Shown in pieces: positions 19,530 to 29,564 of a DNA stretch of 64,000 nucleotides. A program made the translations under genes and the position numbers. Positions within the stretch are counted from its first letter, which is position 1, and every line of letters begins with the position of its first letter. Source of the DNA: Yersinia canariae (GTDB lineage Bacteria > Pseudomonadota > Gammaproteobacteria > Enterobacterales > Enterobacteriaceae); the NCBI RefSeq assembly GCF_009831415.1, contig NZ_CP043727.1, forward strand, positions 1,674,001-1,738,000, given 5' to 3'. The notes under the pieces are model-generated. The model was not told the origin of the DNA. It saw nothing but the letters and a program-made list of their open reading frames with translations, and did not search any database.

Positions 19530-19877
19530 GTGAATAATATCCAACTTTCGGTAGTACATCGTCTGCCGCAAAGTTACCGTTGGTTATCTGGGTTTATCGG
19601 CGTCAAAGTTGAGCCGATCCCACTGGCGACGATAGACGATAGCAATAATGACCTCATGGGACTGAAATTATTAAGCCATGATGGTGCACATGCGCAGATT
19701 ATCATGCAGCGACTCCATCTCTCGTTACAAGAGATTCAGGTGGACTCCGCGATTGTGGAATGTGACGGTGAGCCTTGCCTGTTTGTTCACCGTCAGGATG
19801 AAAGTGCCACCATGTGCCGGCTGAAAGATGTCGGTGTGGCGATTGCCGAGACCATGACAGCACTTTATCCCTTCTAA
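19530..19877 (+). CDS. yejG: YejG family protein
   Basis: A 115-aa cytoplasmic protein matching E. coli YejG (114 aa), recognisable by NNIQLSVVHRLPQSYRWLSG at the start and EPCLFVHRQDESATMCRLKDVG towards the end. No membrane segments or catalytic motif are visible. It has been linked to aminoglycoside tolerance in E. coli, but no mechanism is settled. The start codon is GTG in GAAAAATACGTG or the equivalent nearby. It is convergent with yejF, with a terminator between them, as in E. coli. Confidence 0.9.
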   Translation: MNNIQLSVVHRLPQSYRWLSGFIGVKVEPIPLATIDDSNNDLMGLKLLSHDGAHAQIIMQRLHLSLQEIQVDSAIVECDGEPCLFVHRQDESATMCRLKDVGVAIAETMTALYPF

Positions 19878-19893
19878 TACGCGATTACGCGTG

Positions 19894-19919
19894 CGTCAGT
19901 TGTTTATGCTGACGTTTTC
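19894..19919. terminator. Terminator between yejG and yejF
   Basis: CGTCAG and CTGACG form a 6-bp stem with a nine-base loop, followed by TTTTCG on the plus strand, 17 bases after the yejG stop. Confidence 0.6.
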
Positions 19920-19949
19920 GTATGCTCTGATTCCTGATGTGCGCCCAAA

Positions 19950-21542
19950 CTAGTCAGCAAATTGCAATAATTGCTGGGTATATAGCTGTTTTGGCGCGGC
20001 AAAGATGGCCTGACAGTCACCTTGTTCCACCACTTCTCCCTGCTTTAACACAATCACTTGATGGCAGAGTGACCGCACGACTTGTAAGTCATGGCTGATA
20101 AATAGGTAACTGAGTTGGTAGCGCTGCTGGAGGGACTTCAGTAAGGCGAGAATTTGCGCCTGTACCGATTTATCCAGTGACGACGTCGGCTCATCAAGGA
20201 TAAGTAATTGTGGTTGCAGGATTAATGCGCGTGCGATAGCAATGCGCTGCCGCTGCCCGCCGGAGAATTCAGTCGGATATCGATAGCGACTCACGGGATC
20301 CAACCCAACATCTTCCATCGCCTTAATGACGCGCTGCTCGCGGTGTGTCGCACTGAGTTTCTGATGCACTTCCAACCCTTCAGCAATAATCTGCTGAATA
20401 TTCAAACGCGGGTTTAACGCAGAATAAGGGTCCTGAAACACCACTTGTATTCGGCTGCGATAAGGCAACATTTGTTTGGCTGAGAAATTGTGCAGCGGTT
20501 GGCCATTAAACCAAATCTCGCCCTTAGAGGGCAACAGGCGCAGCAGTGCCAGCCCGGTCGTGCTTTTTCCTGAACCGGACTCACCCACCAAACCCAGGCT
20601 CTCACCGGGTTTTAAGTCAAAACTGAGATCCTTCAGAGCATAGTGGTGCGCGACGGTTCGGCGCAGCAGGCCCCGTTTAATGGGAAAAGCCACTTGTAGC
20701 CCTTTGACTTCGAGCAACGGTTGCAAGCCCATAGTGAGGGGCAATGGCAGGCCTTGTGGCTCGGCATCCAATAACTGGCGAGTATAAGCATGCTGCGGCG
20801 CGCTAAACAGTGCCTGGCGGGTATTGTGCTCAACCACACGGCCTTCGCGCATCACGGCCACGTTATCTGCTAATCGGCGCACGATATTCAGGTTATGCGT
20901 GATAAACAGTAAGCTCATGCCCATCTCTTGCTTTAACTCTTTCAGCAAACTTAAGATCTGGGCTTGCACCGAAACATCCAGCGCGGTGGTGGGTTCATCA
21001 GCTATCAGTAATTTGGGCTTGGTCAGCACGGCCATAGCAATCATGACGCGTTGGCGCTCCCCTCCAGATAACTGATGTGGGAAATCAGCCAGACGGCCTT
21101 TGGCATTGCGAATACCAACCCGGTCAAGGCATTGAATAATTTCAGCCCGAGCCGCTTCCCGGCGCATGCCGCGATGCAGTGACAGCACTTCAGTGAGTTG
21201 TTTCTCAATGGTGTGCAAGGGGTTTAATGACACCATTGGTTCTTGGAAAATCATGGAAATTTTATCGCCGCGAATACCGCGCAAGGTCGGTTCATCGGCG
21301 TGTAACAGTGATTGACCGGCAAACAGAATATCACCGCTGGGGTAAACCACTGGCGGCGAGGGCAGCAGACGTAATATTGACAACGCCGTAACACTCTTGC
21401 CGGAGCCAGATTCTCCAACCAACGCTAGCGTTTCACCGCTCTCTACTTGTAACGAAAGGGAACTCACGACCTGGCGGTCAACGCCCGCCTGACGAAACGC
21501 AATACTGAGGTTTTGAATGTCCAGAAGTGGGGAAGTCGCCAT
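19950..21542 (-). CDS. yejF: Peptide/microcin C importer, duplicated ATPase YejF
   Basis: Energises the YejABEF ABC importer, which takes up oligopeptides and the translation inhibitor microcin C. The 530-aa protein is two fused ABC ATPases. Each half has Walker A (GESGSGKS), signature (LSGGERQR in the first, FSGGQRQR in the second) and Walker B (LLIADEP, LLILDEP). The start at 21542 is chosen because it follows the yejE stop after one base and matches the E. coli N-terminus; the frame reaching 21575 would overlap yejE. It is the last gene of the yejABEF operon. Confidence 0.95.
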   Translation of the reverse strand: MATSPLLDIQNLSIAFRQAGVDRQVVSSLSLQVESGETLALVGESGSGKSVTALSILRLLPSPPVVYPSGDILFAGQSLLHADEPTLRGIRGDKISMIFQEPMVSLNPLHTIEKQLTEVLSLHRGMRREAARAEIIQCLDRVGIRNAKGRLADFPHQLSGGERQRVMIAMAVLTKPKLLIADEPTTALDVSVQAQILSLLKELKQEMGMSLLFITHNLNIVRRLADNVAVMREGRVVEHNTRQALFSAPQHAYTRQLLDAEPQGLPLPLTMGLQPLLEVKGLQVAFPIKRGLLRRTVAHHYALKDLSFDLKPGESLGLVGESGSGKSTTGLALLRLLPSKGEIWFNGQPLHNFSAKQMLPYRSRIQVVFQDPYSALNPRLNIQQIIAEGLEVHQKLSATHREQRVIKAMEDVGLDPVSRYRYPTEFSGGQRQRIAIARALILQPQLLILDEPTSSLDKSVQAQILALLKSLQQRYQLSYLFISHDLQVVRSLCHQVIVLKQGEVVEQGDCQAIFAAPKQLYTQQLLQFAD

Positions 21543-21543
21543 A

Positions 21544-22572
21544 TCAGTACACCTTACTTGGGTCAAAGGCGTCACGCACCGCTTCGCCGATAAAAATCAA
21601 CAGAGACAAAAGCACGGCCAATACCAGGAATGCTGTTATTCCCAGCCAGGGGGCCTGAAGGTTATTTTTGCCCTCCAATAACAGCCCGCCTAGTGATGGC
21701 GACCCCATTGGCAAACCAAAACCAAGGAAGTCCAGTGAGGTTAGGGTGGTGATAGAACCGCACAAAATAAAGGGTAAAAAGGTCAGCGTGGCCACCATGG
21801 CATTGGGCAGCATATGTCGTGACATAATCACTCGGTCACGAACACCCATGGCCCGCGCCGCACGAATATAATCATAATTTCGGGTGCGCAGAAACTCAGC
21901 CCGAACCACACCGACCAATCCCATCCAGCCAAATATCACGGTGATAGCTAATAACCACCAGAAATTTGGCTGCACAATGCTGGACAGTAAGATAACTAAG
22001 AACAGTGTTGGCATACCTGACCAGACTTCAATAAATCGCTGGCCCCACAAGTCAACTCTGCCACCGTAATACCCCTGAACTGCCCCGGCACAAATACCAA
22101 TGACACTCGAGAATAGCGTCAATGTCAGGCCGAATAACAGTGAGATTCGGAAGCCATAAATGACTTTAGCTAATACATCACCGCCAGTGCTGTCGGTGCC
22201 GAGCCAATTGGTGCGACTGGGGGGCGATGGGAAAGGCACATCCGTTGCGAAATTGATGGTGTTATTACTAAAGCGGATAGGAGCCCAGATTGCCCAACCA
22301 TTATCTTTAATTCTATCAAGCACATAAGGGTCTTGGTAATCGGCTGCGGTGGTTAAAATGCCCCCAAAGGTTGATTCGGGGTAATTGGTCATAAAGGGCA
22401 TGAATATCTTGCCCTTATAGCTGACCAATAGGGGTTTGTCGTTGGCTATCAGTTCAGCAAACAAACTGATAATAAACAAAGTCAGAAAAATCCACAGGGA
22501 CCAATAACCGCGACGGTTTTGGCGAAAACGCGCCCAGCGGGCCTGATTAATTGCGCTCAGTCGTTTCATCAT
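21544..22572 (-). CDS. yejE: Peptide/microcin C importer permease YejE
   Basis: One of two inner-membrane permeases of the YejABEF importer. The 342-aa protein has a cytoplasmic basic start, a first membrane helix (about residues 24-43), a long periplasmic loop with the family-specific YKGKIFMPF and PEST-like segments, then a DppC-type core of five helices. The EAA loop is around [23 protein letters not shown]. The ATG overlaps the yejB stop (ATGA), indicating translational coupling. Length equals E. coli YejE (341 aa). Confidence 0.95.
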   Translation of the reverse strand: MMKRLSAINQARWARFRQNRRGYWSLWIFLTLFIISLFAELIANDKPLLVSYKGKIFMPFMTNYPESTFGGILTTAADYQDPYVLDRIKDNGWAIWAPIRFSNNTINFATDVPFPSPPSRTNWLGTDSTGGDVLAKVIYGFRISLLFGLTLTLFSSVIGICAGAVQGYYGGRVDLWGQRFIEVWSGMPTLFLVILLSSIVQPNFWWLLAITVIFGWMGLVGVVRAEFLRTRNYDYIRAARAMGVRDRVIMSRHMLPNAMVATLTFLPFILCGSITTLTSLDFLGFGLPMGSPSLGGLLLEGKNNLQAPWLGITAFLVLAVLLSLLIFIGEAVRDAFDPSKVY

Positions 22573-23669
22573 TGGCGGCCCTCAAAATCGATCCGTGGGT
22601 CAACCAAGGTATAGGTGATATCGCTGAGAATATTCAGCAGTAAACCAATCAGAGTGAAAATATAAAGCGTGCCAAACATCACCGGATAATCTCGCTGCAA
22701 GGTGGCGTCATAGCCCAGTAGCCCTAAACCATTCAGTGAAAACATGACTTCTATTAACAATGACCCAGTGAAAAACATGCTGATAAAGGTGGCGGGGAAG
22801 CCAGCAATCACAAGTAACATGGCATTGCGGAACACATGGCGATACAGGATTTTCTCTTCTGGCAGCCCCTTGGCACGGGCTGTGACCACATATTGTTTGC
22901 GGATTTCGTCAAGAAACGAGTTTTTAGTCAGCATGGTCAGGGTGGCAAAACCGCCAATCACGGTAGCCAATACCGGCAATGTGATGTGCCATAAATAATC
23001 GGTTATTTTGCCGTACCACGGCAGGGTATCCCAGTTGCTGGAAACTAATCCGCGCAGCGGGAATAAGTCAAAATAGCTGCCGCCGGAAAACAGCACGACC
23101 AGTAAAATTGCGAATAAAAACGAGGGGATGGCATAGCCAATAATAATTAAGGTGCTGCTCCAGGTATCAAAAGCCGAGCCATTACGCACCGCCTTTTTAA
23201 TGCCCAAAGGAATGGAAACCAGATATATAATCAGTGTGCTCCATAACCCCAGCGAGATAGAAACCGGCAAACTATGTTTAATCAATGACATGACGGACTC
23301 GCCACGAAACAGGCTGTCACCAAAATCAAAGCGCACATAGCTCCAAAGCATATCGAAATAGCGCTGATGCAGTGGCTTGTCAAAACCAAAACGTTGTTTA
23401 ATTTCAGCGATGACTTCCGGGTCCAATCCCCGTGAGCCGCGATAGTTACTGTCCCCGATTTGCGCGGCATTGAGGCCGACTTTGGCCCCCCCTAATGCTG
23501 CATCGCCAGCACCGGCGGTATATCCGCTGGAATGGCCCAGCTCAATATTGGCTATTGCCTGGTCAACCGGGCCGCCGGGGGCAATTTGTACAATGAAAAA
23601 GTTAATAGTGATAATCGCCCACAATGTGGGAATGACCAACAACAGCCGCCGTAACAGATATGCGCCCAC
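22569..23669 (-). CDS. yejB: Peptide/microcin C importer permease YejB
   Basis: The DppB-type partner permease of YejE. The 366-aa protein has an N-terminal helix ([17 protein letters not shown]), a periplasmic segment with the Yej-specific [16 protein letters not shown] stretch, and a C-terminal permease core with the EAA motif around [20 protein letters not shown]. It starts 9 bp after the yejA stop and overlaps yejE by 4 bp. Family and operon context make the call secure. Confidence 0.95.
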   Translation of the reverse strand: MGAYLLRRLLLVIPTLWAIITINFFIVQIAPGGPVDQAIANIELGHSSGYTAGAGDAALGGAKVGLNAAQIGDSNYRGSRGLDPEVIAEIKQRFGFDKPLHQRYFDMLWSYVRFDFGDSLFRGESVMSLIKHSLPVSISLGLWSTLIIYLVSIPLGIKKAVRNGSAFDTWSSTLIIIGYAIPSFLFAILLVVLFSGGSYFDLFPLRGLVSSNWDTLPWYGKITDYLWHITLPVLATVIGGFATLTMLTKNSFLDEIRKQYVVTARAKGLPEEKILYRHVFRNAMLLVIAGFPATFISMFFTGSLLIEVMFSLNGLGLLGYDATLQRDYPVMFGTLYIFTLIGLLLNILSDITYTLVDPRIDFEGRQ

Positions 23670-23678
23670 AACCGCCCC

Positions 23679-25487
23679 CTAATGACGTTCTGTTGGCAGG
23701 CGAGCTGCCTTGTTGACATCAAACCACCAACTATCAAACCCGAGCGAATAAGTGGGCCTGTCCGCCGGCATTGAGAACTTATCCCAATAAGCAAAGCGGG
23801 CATGGTTGGAATACCACATCGGGATCATCAAGTAGTTCCAGGTTAACACGCGGTCGAGCGCTCGGCCCAAGGAGCGCAGTGCTTCAGGCTGTTCCTGATG
23901 TTTAATTATTTGTTCAATCAAATGGTCGATAGCCGGGTCTTTAATCCCCGAAGCATTATAACTGGAATCAATATATGCCGAGCTCCACAAGATTTGCAGA
24001 TTCGGGCTAGGGTAGGGGAAAGCCGTGTAAACGGTAGGGATCATATCGTAATCCCGGCTGCGCAGGCGGTTAACAAACTGAGAACTATCCACTTCGCGGA
24101 TATTCATAGTAATGCCCAGGCGCTGTAAATTATGCTTAAACGGCTGAACATATTGGAAATTACTGCCGCTAAGTAACAGTAATTCAAAGACAAAAGGTTT
24201 GCCGGTTTTACGGTTGAACAATTGCTGATTTTTCACTTCCCAACCCGCTTCACTCAGCAATTCACGCGCTTTTAATAGATTATCTCGTGCATTGCCGCTG
24301 CCATCGGTTTGTGGCGGTTGATAAATTTGCGTGAATACTTCAGGGGGGATTTTGCCCTTTAGAGGGGCCAGCCATGCCAGTTCGGCACTGTCCGGATAAC
24401 CTTTAGCGGCATATTCGGTATTCTGAAAGAAACTATTAGTGCGTTGGTAACTGTTGAAATAAAACGCTTTATTCATCCAGTCAAAATCAAACGCCAAAGT
24501 CAGTGCTTCGCGGACTCGCCTGTCGCTAAAAATAGGGCGTTGGACATTAAAGGCCAACCAGCGAGTATTTTGGGCTGAATTATCGACGATATCCTGCTTG
24601 ACGATATAATCCTTTGCAAAATTGCCCCCTACATATTGTGTCGCCCAACTTTTTGGTGAGGTTTCTTCGCGGAAATCAAATGCCCCGGCTTTAAACGCCT
24701 CCAGTGCGACTTTGTCGTCTAAATAATAATCATAACGGATGGTGTCAAAATTATATTGCCCGCGATTGACTGGCAAGTTCGCTGCCCAATAGTCTTTAAC
24801 CCGCTCATAAGTTATAAACTGCCCCATTTTATATTTCCCAATACGATAGGGGCCGCTGCTGACGGGCGGCTTACTCAACGGGTCACTGAGTTTATGATCT
24901 TTCCAGAAATGCTCTGGCATGACGGGTAAACCAAATAGACCCAGCATTTTATCTTTATTGGGTTCTGGGAATTCAAAACGCACTGTTAGGCGAGAAATTG
25001 CTTTTACCTGCACCCCTTTATAAACAATGCGGAATTGTGGCACACCTTCGGTCATGAATTTATTGAAAGTGAATGCGACATCTTGAGCGGTAATAGGTTT
25101 GCCATCATGAAAACGAGCGCGAGGATTGATATCGACTTCAATCCAGTGAAAGTCGGGAGCAAAACGTGCTGATTCGGCAATCAACGGATAATAACTGCCA
25201 ATCTCGTCGTCTGATGTCCCAAACAATGAGTCATACAGCCTTTCAGTGCGTATAGCCGGGTTGCCACGCAACGCATAGCGATTGAAATTATCAAATGTAC
25301 CAATGGCAGAGAGCGTGATATCCCTGCCTTTAGGAGCCGCCGGGTTAACATAATCAAAATGGCTAAAATCTGATGAGTACTTAGGTTCGCCCAGTATGGC
25401 AAAAGAGCTGCCTTCTTTAATAGTTTCGGCCTGTAAGCCAAAACTCAGGACTGAAAGCGCAAAGGCAGCAAGTAGGCGTAACAACAT
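23679..25487 (-). CDS. yejA: Peptide/microcin C importer, periplasmic binding protein YejA
   Basis: Captures peptides (and microcin C) in the periplasm and delivers them to YejBE. The 602-aa protein has a Sec signal peptide (MLLRLLAAFALSVLSFGLQA, cleavage near residue 20) and the cluster C solute-binding (SBP_bac_5) fold, with the segment RFHDGKPITAQDVAFTFNKF about residues 130-150. Length agrees with E. coli YejA. GGAG lies about 11 bases before the ATG. It is the first gene of the operon, and a dispersed palindromic repeat occupies its upstream region. Confidence 0.95.
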   Translation of the reverse strand: MLLRLLAAFALSVLSFGLQAETIKEGSSFAILGEPKYSSDFSHFDYVNPAAPKGRDITLSAIGTFDNFNRYALRGNPAIRTERLYDSLFGTSDDEIGSYYPLIAESARFAPDFHWIEVDINPRARFHDGKPITAQDVAFTFNKFMTEGVPQFRIVYKGVQVKAISRLTVRFEFPEPNKDKMLGLFGLPVMPEHFWKDHKLSDPLSKPPVSSGPYRIGKYKMGQFITYERVKDYWAANLPVNRGQYNFDTIRYDYYLDDKVALEAFKAGAFDFREETSPKSWATQYVGGNFAKDYIVKQDIVDNSAQNTRWLAFNVQRPIFSDRRVREALTLAFDFDWMNKAFYFNSYQRTNSFFQNTEYAAKGYPDSAELAWLAPLKGKIPPEVFTQIYQPPQTDGSGNARDNLLKARELLSEAGWEVKNQQLFNRKTGKPFVFELLLLSGSNFQYVQPFKHNLQRLGITMNIREVDSSQFVNRLRSRDYDMIPTVYTAFPYPSPNLQILWSSAYIDSSYNASGIKDPAIDHLIEQIIKHQEQPEALRSLGRALDRVLTWNYLMIPMWYSNHARFAYWDKFSMPADRPTYSLGFDSWWFDVNKAARLPTERH

Positions 25488-25516
25488 ATTAGTGGTGATC
25501 TCCTGCTGTTATTTGA

Positions 25517-25721
25517 ATATACCCGTCATACTTCAAGCTGCATTCAAATCTACCTCAGCAGATTTGTCATCCCAATCACTGACTTATACCAGTTTTTGGC
25601 GGAGTATGAGACTCATCAGAAGCTCATGCGGCGGGCCAGCACAGGTGCGATCCAAATGGTTTACAACCCATTTGTTCACTCAACTGCCGCCTTCCTACAA
25701 CTCGAATTATTTGTTGTATAG
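25517..25721. repeat. Dispersed palindromic intergenic repeat, copy 1
   Basis: The copy begins TATACCCGTCATACTTCAAG and ends near TTCCTACAACTCGAATTATT, the approximate reverse complement of the start, with an inner AATCACTGACTTAT block. It belongs to the same family as the repeats at 37.35, 51.02, 58.26 and 59.07 kb. It fills the gap between yejA and rtn. Confidence 0.6.
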
Positions 25722-25786
25722 TAATAATCTTAAATGAAATTACCAGTTTGCAGGGGTAAAGCAAACATTAAGCCAATTAGTTTTTG

Positions 25787-27349
25787 TTACGAAGTTTTTT
25801 CATTACAAAACTTGACCAAATCCTCGACCGACAGCGGCTTGCTGAGTAGGTAACCTTGTAGGAAGTTAACCCCGTGTTGTGCTAAATATTGGAGTTGCTG
25901 TTCAGTTTCTACGCCTTCAGCGACGGTTTTAATATTGAGTTTTCTCGCCAACATTAATACCGCATCTAATACCGGTGCTGTAACAGTATTAATACCAATG
26001 GTGCTGATAAAGGCACGATCAATTTTAATATAATCTAAAGTAAATCGTTCTAAATAGATTAGCGCGCTATGCCCGGTGCCGAAATCATCAACAGCGATTT
26101 GTATTCCTTGAGAGCGTAGCCAGGCAAATTGCTTTATAGCCAATTCTTCTTCAACCATGCCCCGCTCAGTAATCTCGAATACCGGAGAGAACACATCGGT
26201 ATTTAATTTCTGCAACATCTGCGTGACATCTTTACGGAAATTATCATCAGTGAGATGGACAGGAGAGATATTAATGGCCAATTTGATTCCTGCCGGAACA
26301 TGGTCAGCTATTAATTCACTATCCCTAATGATTAATTCAAATAAATGCCTGGTCAATGGTTGGATCAGATGTTGAGCTTCCGCATAAGGAATGAAAAGAT
26401 CTGGAGAAATTCGCCCCTCAATAGGGTGTTGCCAGCGGATAAGTGCTTCCAGCCCCGATATTTTTCGGTCACCTGAAGTGAATGCTGGTTGGTATTCAAC
26501 AAAGAACTCACCACGGCGGATACCGCGTAAAATTTCTGCTTCCGCACTTTGGCTGGCAATCAAAATATAATAAGCCAAAATGCCAACCAAGCCCGCAAGT
26601 AACAATCCTCCTAATAAGGTTATACGAATATCATCCGCTGTCAGGCTGGTATGATAAATCAATATTTTAATAGGATAACCGGGTAATTGGACCTCACGGG
26701 AGTCATGTGTAGGTAACTGGCTGATTGGCGTGACTTTAGAGTCAAAGGTGGTGATTGCCAGCTCATCAATAATGATGGCTAAACCGTTGACTTGATTGCT
26801 TGAGTAATTCAGCAATAAATAGGGTTGTAAGTTGAATTCCAGTGTTGCTAATACACCAGTATTACCGCGACCAGCTTCGCGTAGCCAAACGCCAATTGCG
26901 GGTTTGCTTGGCATCATTGGCGTACCTTGTTGAATTTTAAAATCTAAAGGCTGGGATACATTAATTTTGGGATATAACGCGCTGACAGGCGTATCCATTT
27001 CACCCGTTGCTGAAGAACAATAAGTCATATCATCCCGCACTAATAAGAAAGCCCGAACACCATTGGTAAATGCCGCCCGATAGTGCAGAGCAGGGCTAGC
27101 CTGCTCACAACTTTTTGCACTCAGCGGGATAAGCTGAGACATAGTCGTGGTTAGCTCACTAAGAAAGTGGGATGAATAGGAAATAATATGATCACTTTGT
27201 GTTGTTAATTTACGTTCACTGCTGCGATAAAGTAATGACAAGGTAATAACAACAAAACAAATAAAGAAACAGAGTGCGAGGATGACACTTTTTTTAACAA
27301 GATGGCGTCTGGATAAAATATTGCTGGAGAACGCACTGTTTGAACTCAT
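25787..27349 (-). CDS. rtn: Cyclic di-GMP phosphodiesterase Rtn/PdeN, CSS-EAL type
   Basis: Degrades c-di-GMP to pGpG. The 520-aa protein has an N-terminal membrane helix (residues 20-42), a periplasmic CSS-motif domain (the CSS triplet is in TYCSSATGE, with an earlier Cys in AKSCEQ), a second helix (about 233-252) and a cytoplasmic EAL domain. EAL motifs: LEALIRWQHP (substrate and metal Glu), INISPVHL, FEITERG, DDFGTGHS and TVAEGVE. All key residues look present, so it should be active. In E. coli the free cysteines of CSS domains respond to the periplasmic redox state. GAGGAG lies upstream of the ATG. Order mepS-rtn-yejA is as in E. coli. Confidence 0.92.
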   Translation of the reverse strand: MSSNSAFSSNILSRRHLVKKSVILALCFFICFVVITLSLLYRSSERKLTTQSDHIISYSSHFLSELTTTMSQLIPLSAKSCEQASPALHYRAAFTNGVRAFLLVRDDMTYCSSATGEMDTPVSALYPKINVSQPLDFKIQQGTPMMPSKPAIGVWLREAGRGNTGVLATLEFNLQPYLLLNYSSNQVNGLAIIIDELAITTFDSKVTPISQLPTHDSREVQLPGYPIKILIYHTSLTADDIRITLLGGLLLAGLVGILAYYILIASQSAEAEILRGIRRGEFFVEYQPAFTSGDRKISGLEALIRWQHPIEGRISPDLFIPYAEAQHLIQPLTRHLFELIIRDSELIADHVPAGIKLAINISPVHLTDDNFRKDVTQMLQKLNTDVFSPVFEITERGMVEEELAIKQFAWLRSQGIQIAVDDFGTGHSALIYLERFTLDYIKIDRAFISTIGINTVTAPVLDAVLMLARKLNIKTVAEGVETEQQLQYLAQHGVNFLQGYLLSKPLSVEDLVKFCNEKTS

Positions 27350-27766
27350 GTTACGCCGCTCCTCAGCATGATCGATAAAGTGTTATGAGTATAAGTAAGT
27401 TAGCAGCACAGCGCTACCGATTTGCTAGGGAGCATTATTGGCATTAATAAGCTTATCGATTTGAATTTCCATCCAATATAAAGCAAAGATGCCATATTTT
27501 TGCATCAAATATGTGGTGCCAGTGAATCTCATTTGTATTGGTGTATTTTAGAAATACATATCCATAAAACAAATTTTCAGCTTAGTAACACAATCTACTT
27601 AATACCTGAAAGGATAATCGTTGATTGATATGCCTTGGTGTCAGAAAACTCTTGGTTTAGCGGAGCGAATATTACACAGAAAATTCTTGAGTTTCGCTAT
27701 TTTCGGTAAAAAAAGACATTTCCTACAAAATGGCGGAAATGGATGACGGGAGGGTATATTTCAGCA
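27350..27766. other. Intergenic upstream of rtn
   Basis: About 415 AT-rich bases carrying the rtn promoter region and, at the far end, the mepS terminator. No coding frame or RNA gene is evident. Confidence 0.4.
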
Positions 27767-27795
27767 ATAAAAAACGCTGCCAATGGCAACGTTTC
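27767..27795 (-). terminator. Terminator of mepS
   Basis: On the minus strand AACGTTGCCA and TGGCAGCGTT pair with one mismatch around a short loop and are followed by TTTTTTATTG. It lies 42 bases after the mepS stop. Confidence 0.85.
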
Positions 27796-27836
27796 ATAGT
27801 TTCGTTTGGTATCTCGGACAACAGGAATAAAATCAG

Positions 27837-28421
27837 CTAGCTGCGCGAACCACTACTCAGTACTCGTCGCCCATCACGATAACGCTTATTCCAATAATCT
27901 TCATTTAGGCTCGATATTGTCACACCGACACTGGTCGATGCATGTACAAATTTATCGTTACCTAAGTAGATACCAACATGGCGGCCTGTCGATCCTGCTC
28001 GGAACAGCACCAAATCACCGGGGCGCAACTTAGTACGCTGGATTTTCTTGCCAAGATCCTGCTGCTCAGACGTTGAGCGTGGCAAATCCATACCAAATTG
28101 TTCACGGAAAGTCGTTTGTACAAACGCAGAGCAATCAATACCACGTTTGCTGCTACCGCCTAGACGATAACGAACCCCTTTCCACCCTGCATACTGTTCT
28201 AAAATTTTCGACTTGACGTCAACGTTGCGCACCATCGCTTCGAATTCATCCTGAGAGGCTTGCAGTAAAAGCCCATCTTTGTCATTAACTGCACGCATCT
28301 CAGTTTGCGAATTATGTAAGTTCGAAGTCTGTGGTGAACTACACGCGGATAACATTACCGCTGCTGCAACTGCAGGAATGACCCGCAGAATATATCTCAT
28401 AATAGGTTGAGACTTGACCAT
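27837..28421 (-). CDS. mepS: Murein DD-endopeptidase lipoprotein MepS (Spr)
   Basis: Cuts D-Ala-mDAP cross-links so that new peptidoglycan can be inserted. The 194-aa precursor has a lipoprotein signal with lipobox LSAC (Cys27). The NlpC/P60 domain follows (about residues 70-190) with catalytic Cys97 in GIDCSAF and His residues in GRHVGIY (148) and FVHAS (160). Most family members have Gly after Cys-Ser (DCSGF); here it is Ala, a small oddity unlikely to abolish activity. [13 protein letters not shown] matches E. coli Spr from the first residue, fixing the start. In E. coli its level is set by NlpI-Prc proteolysis. Confidence 0.96.
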   Translation of the reverse strand: MVKSQPIMRYILRVIPAVAAAVMLSACSSPQTSNLHNSQTEMRAVNDKDGLLLQASQDEFEAMVRNVDVKSKILEQYAGWKGVRYRLGGSSKRGIDCSAFVQTTFREQFGMDLPRSTSEQQDLGKKIQRTKLRPGDLVLFRAGSTGRHVGIYLGNDKFVHASTSVGVTISSLNEDYWNKRYRDGRRVLSSGSRS

Positions 28422-28801
28422 TGTTGTTGTTTTCCCTTGCTGTCCTTACGACGGATGTCGCTACCAAAAATGCCAAACGAATCGAGATTATTGATTGTGG
28501 TCTGATGAGACAATCACTTAACCAAATAAATGTGCAGGAACGCACAATATTAATCAGGATAGCGGTGAAATGCTGATATCCGAGCACAAACGTTTTTGAG
28601 ATTACCGTAATGATTAATAAAAGGCGAGAGCTTTTATTACCATAATTTTACAAAATATTAATGTAACATAATGTAATATTATACATTAAAAGCAGATAGC
28701 TGAATTTGTAGCCGTTTAGTGATAATAAATGAGTGAAAGCATAAATGGTGGCTGGAGCAAAAAAATAGACCTTTTTAGCTCCAGCATAAATCAGCAGTGA
28801 G
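28422..28801. other. Intergenic between lpxT and mepS
   Basis: About 380 AT-rich bases with the mepS promoter region. Minus-strand frames at 28.34-28.86 kb overlap real genes and have no ribosome site. No structure stands out. Confidence 0.4.
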
Positions 28802-29503
28802 TTAATGTTTTGTTGAGCCTGGTAGATTTCGGTTGATGACATCAATGATTTTATCACTCAGTGGTGTCAGCAATATCCAGCTTATCCCCACCAAAACGAC
28901 TGACAGCGAGCCGACCGCAATATCAGTAAACCAATGAGCGCCAATCATTATTCGCGGCATTGAGAAGACAACCACGATCAGTAGGGCGATGGTAAAAGCA
29001 CCGCGAGAAAAATAGCGCAGCATAAAGCAAGCAAAAATGATCAGCATCATGCCATGGTCGCCGGGAAAACTATCGCTGGACGCATCTTTAGTTGGAATTC
29101 CGGTTAATTCACTGACGCGATTAATATTTTCAAAAACCAGTGTCGGGCTGGGATGCGAAACTGGTATCAAATGGCCTAATTGGTTGAGGATGACTGCGCT
29201 TAATAGCATGACAAACCCCGTGACAACCAAGCGGCGGCGACCTGCTGTGGTTTCCTTCATATAGAAATATAAATAAAGCAGCCCCATGTAAATCAGGGAA
29301 ATAACATCAAAGATCCGGTTATTGGTGATGGCCACTAAATGCAGAAATGAAGGGCTGGACAGCAGGTGTTGATTAAAATAGAAGAATATTGCTGAATCTA
29401 TTTTAAACCAAAAACCGTGGTCCGCCGGGATATACAAGGAGAAGAACAAGGCGATTCCAAGTAAATTAAGCAGTAATATTGTCAGTAAATTACGACGGGT
29501 CAT
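28802..29503 (-). CDS. lpxT: Lipid A 1-diphosphate synthase LpxT (PAP2 family)
   Basis: Transfers phosphate from undecaprenyl pyrophosphate to the 1-position of lipid A on the periplasmic face of the inner membrane. The 233-aa protein has six membrane helices and the PAP2 phosphatase motifs SFPGDHGMM (motif 2, His) and SMPRIMIGAHWFTDI (motif 3, with Arg, His and Asp). Length and position next to mepS and yeiR agree with E. coli LpxT (YeiU, 237 aa). A generic undecaprenyl-pyrophosphatase role is the alternative. In E. coli its activity is inhibited by PmrR. Confidence 0.88.
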   Translation of the reverse strand: MTRRNLLTILLLNLLGIALFFSLYIPADHGFWFKIDSAIFFYFNQHLLSSPSFLHLVAITNNRIFDVISLIYMGLLYLYFYMKETTAGRRRLVVTGFVMLLSAVILNQLGHLIPVSHPSPTLVFENINRVSELTGIPTKDASSDSFPGDHGMMLIIFACFMLRYFSRGAFTIALLIVVVFSMPRIMIGAHWFTDIAVGSLSVVLVGISWILLTPLSDKIIDVINRNLPGSTKH

Positions 29504-29564
29504 ACGAGAGCCTATATTCTACAAATTGCTAGTGTATTCATGGGTGGCAATAAATTTGGGTGCA

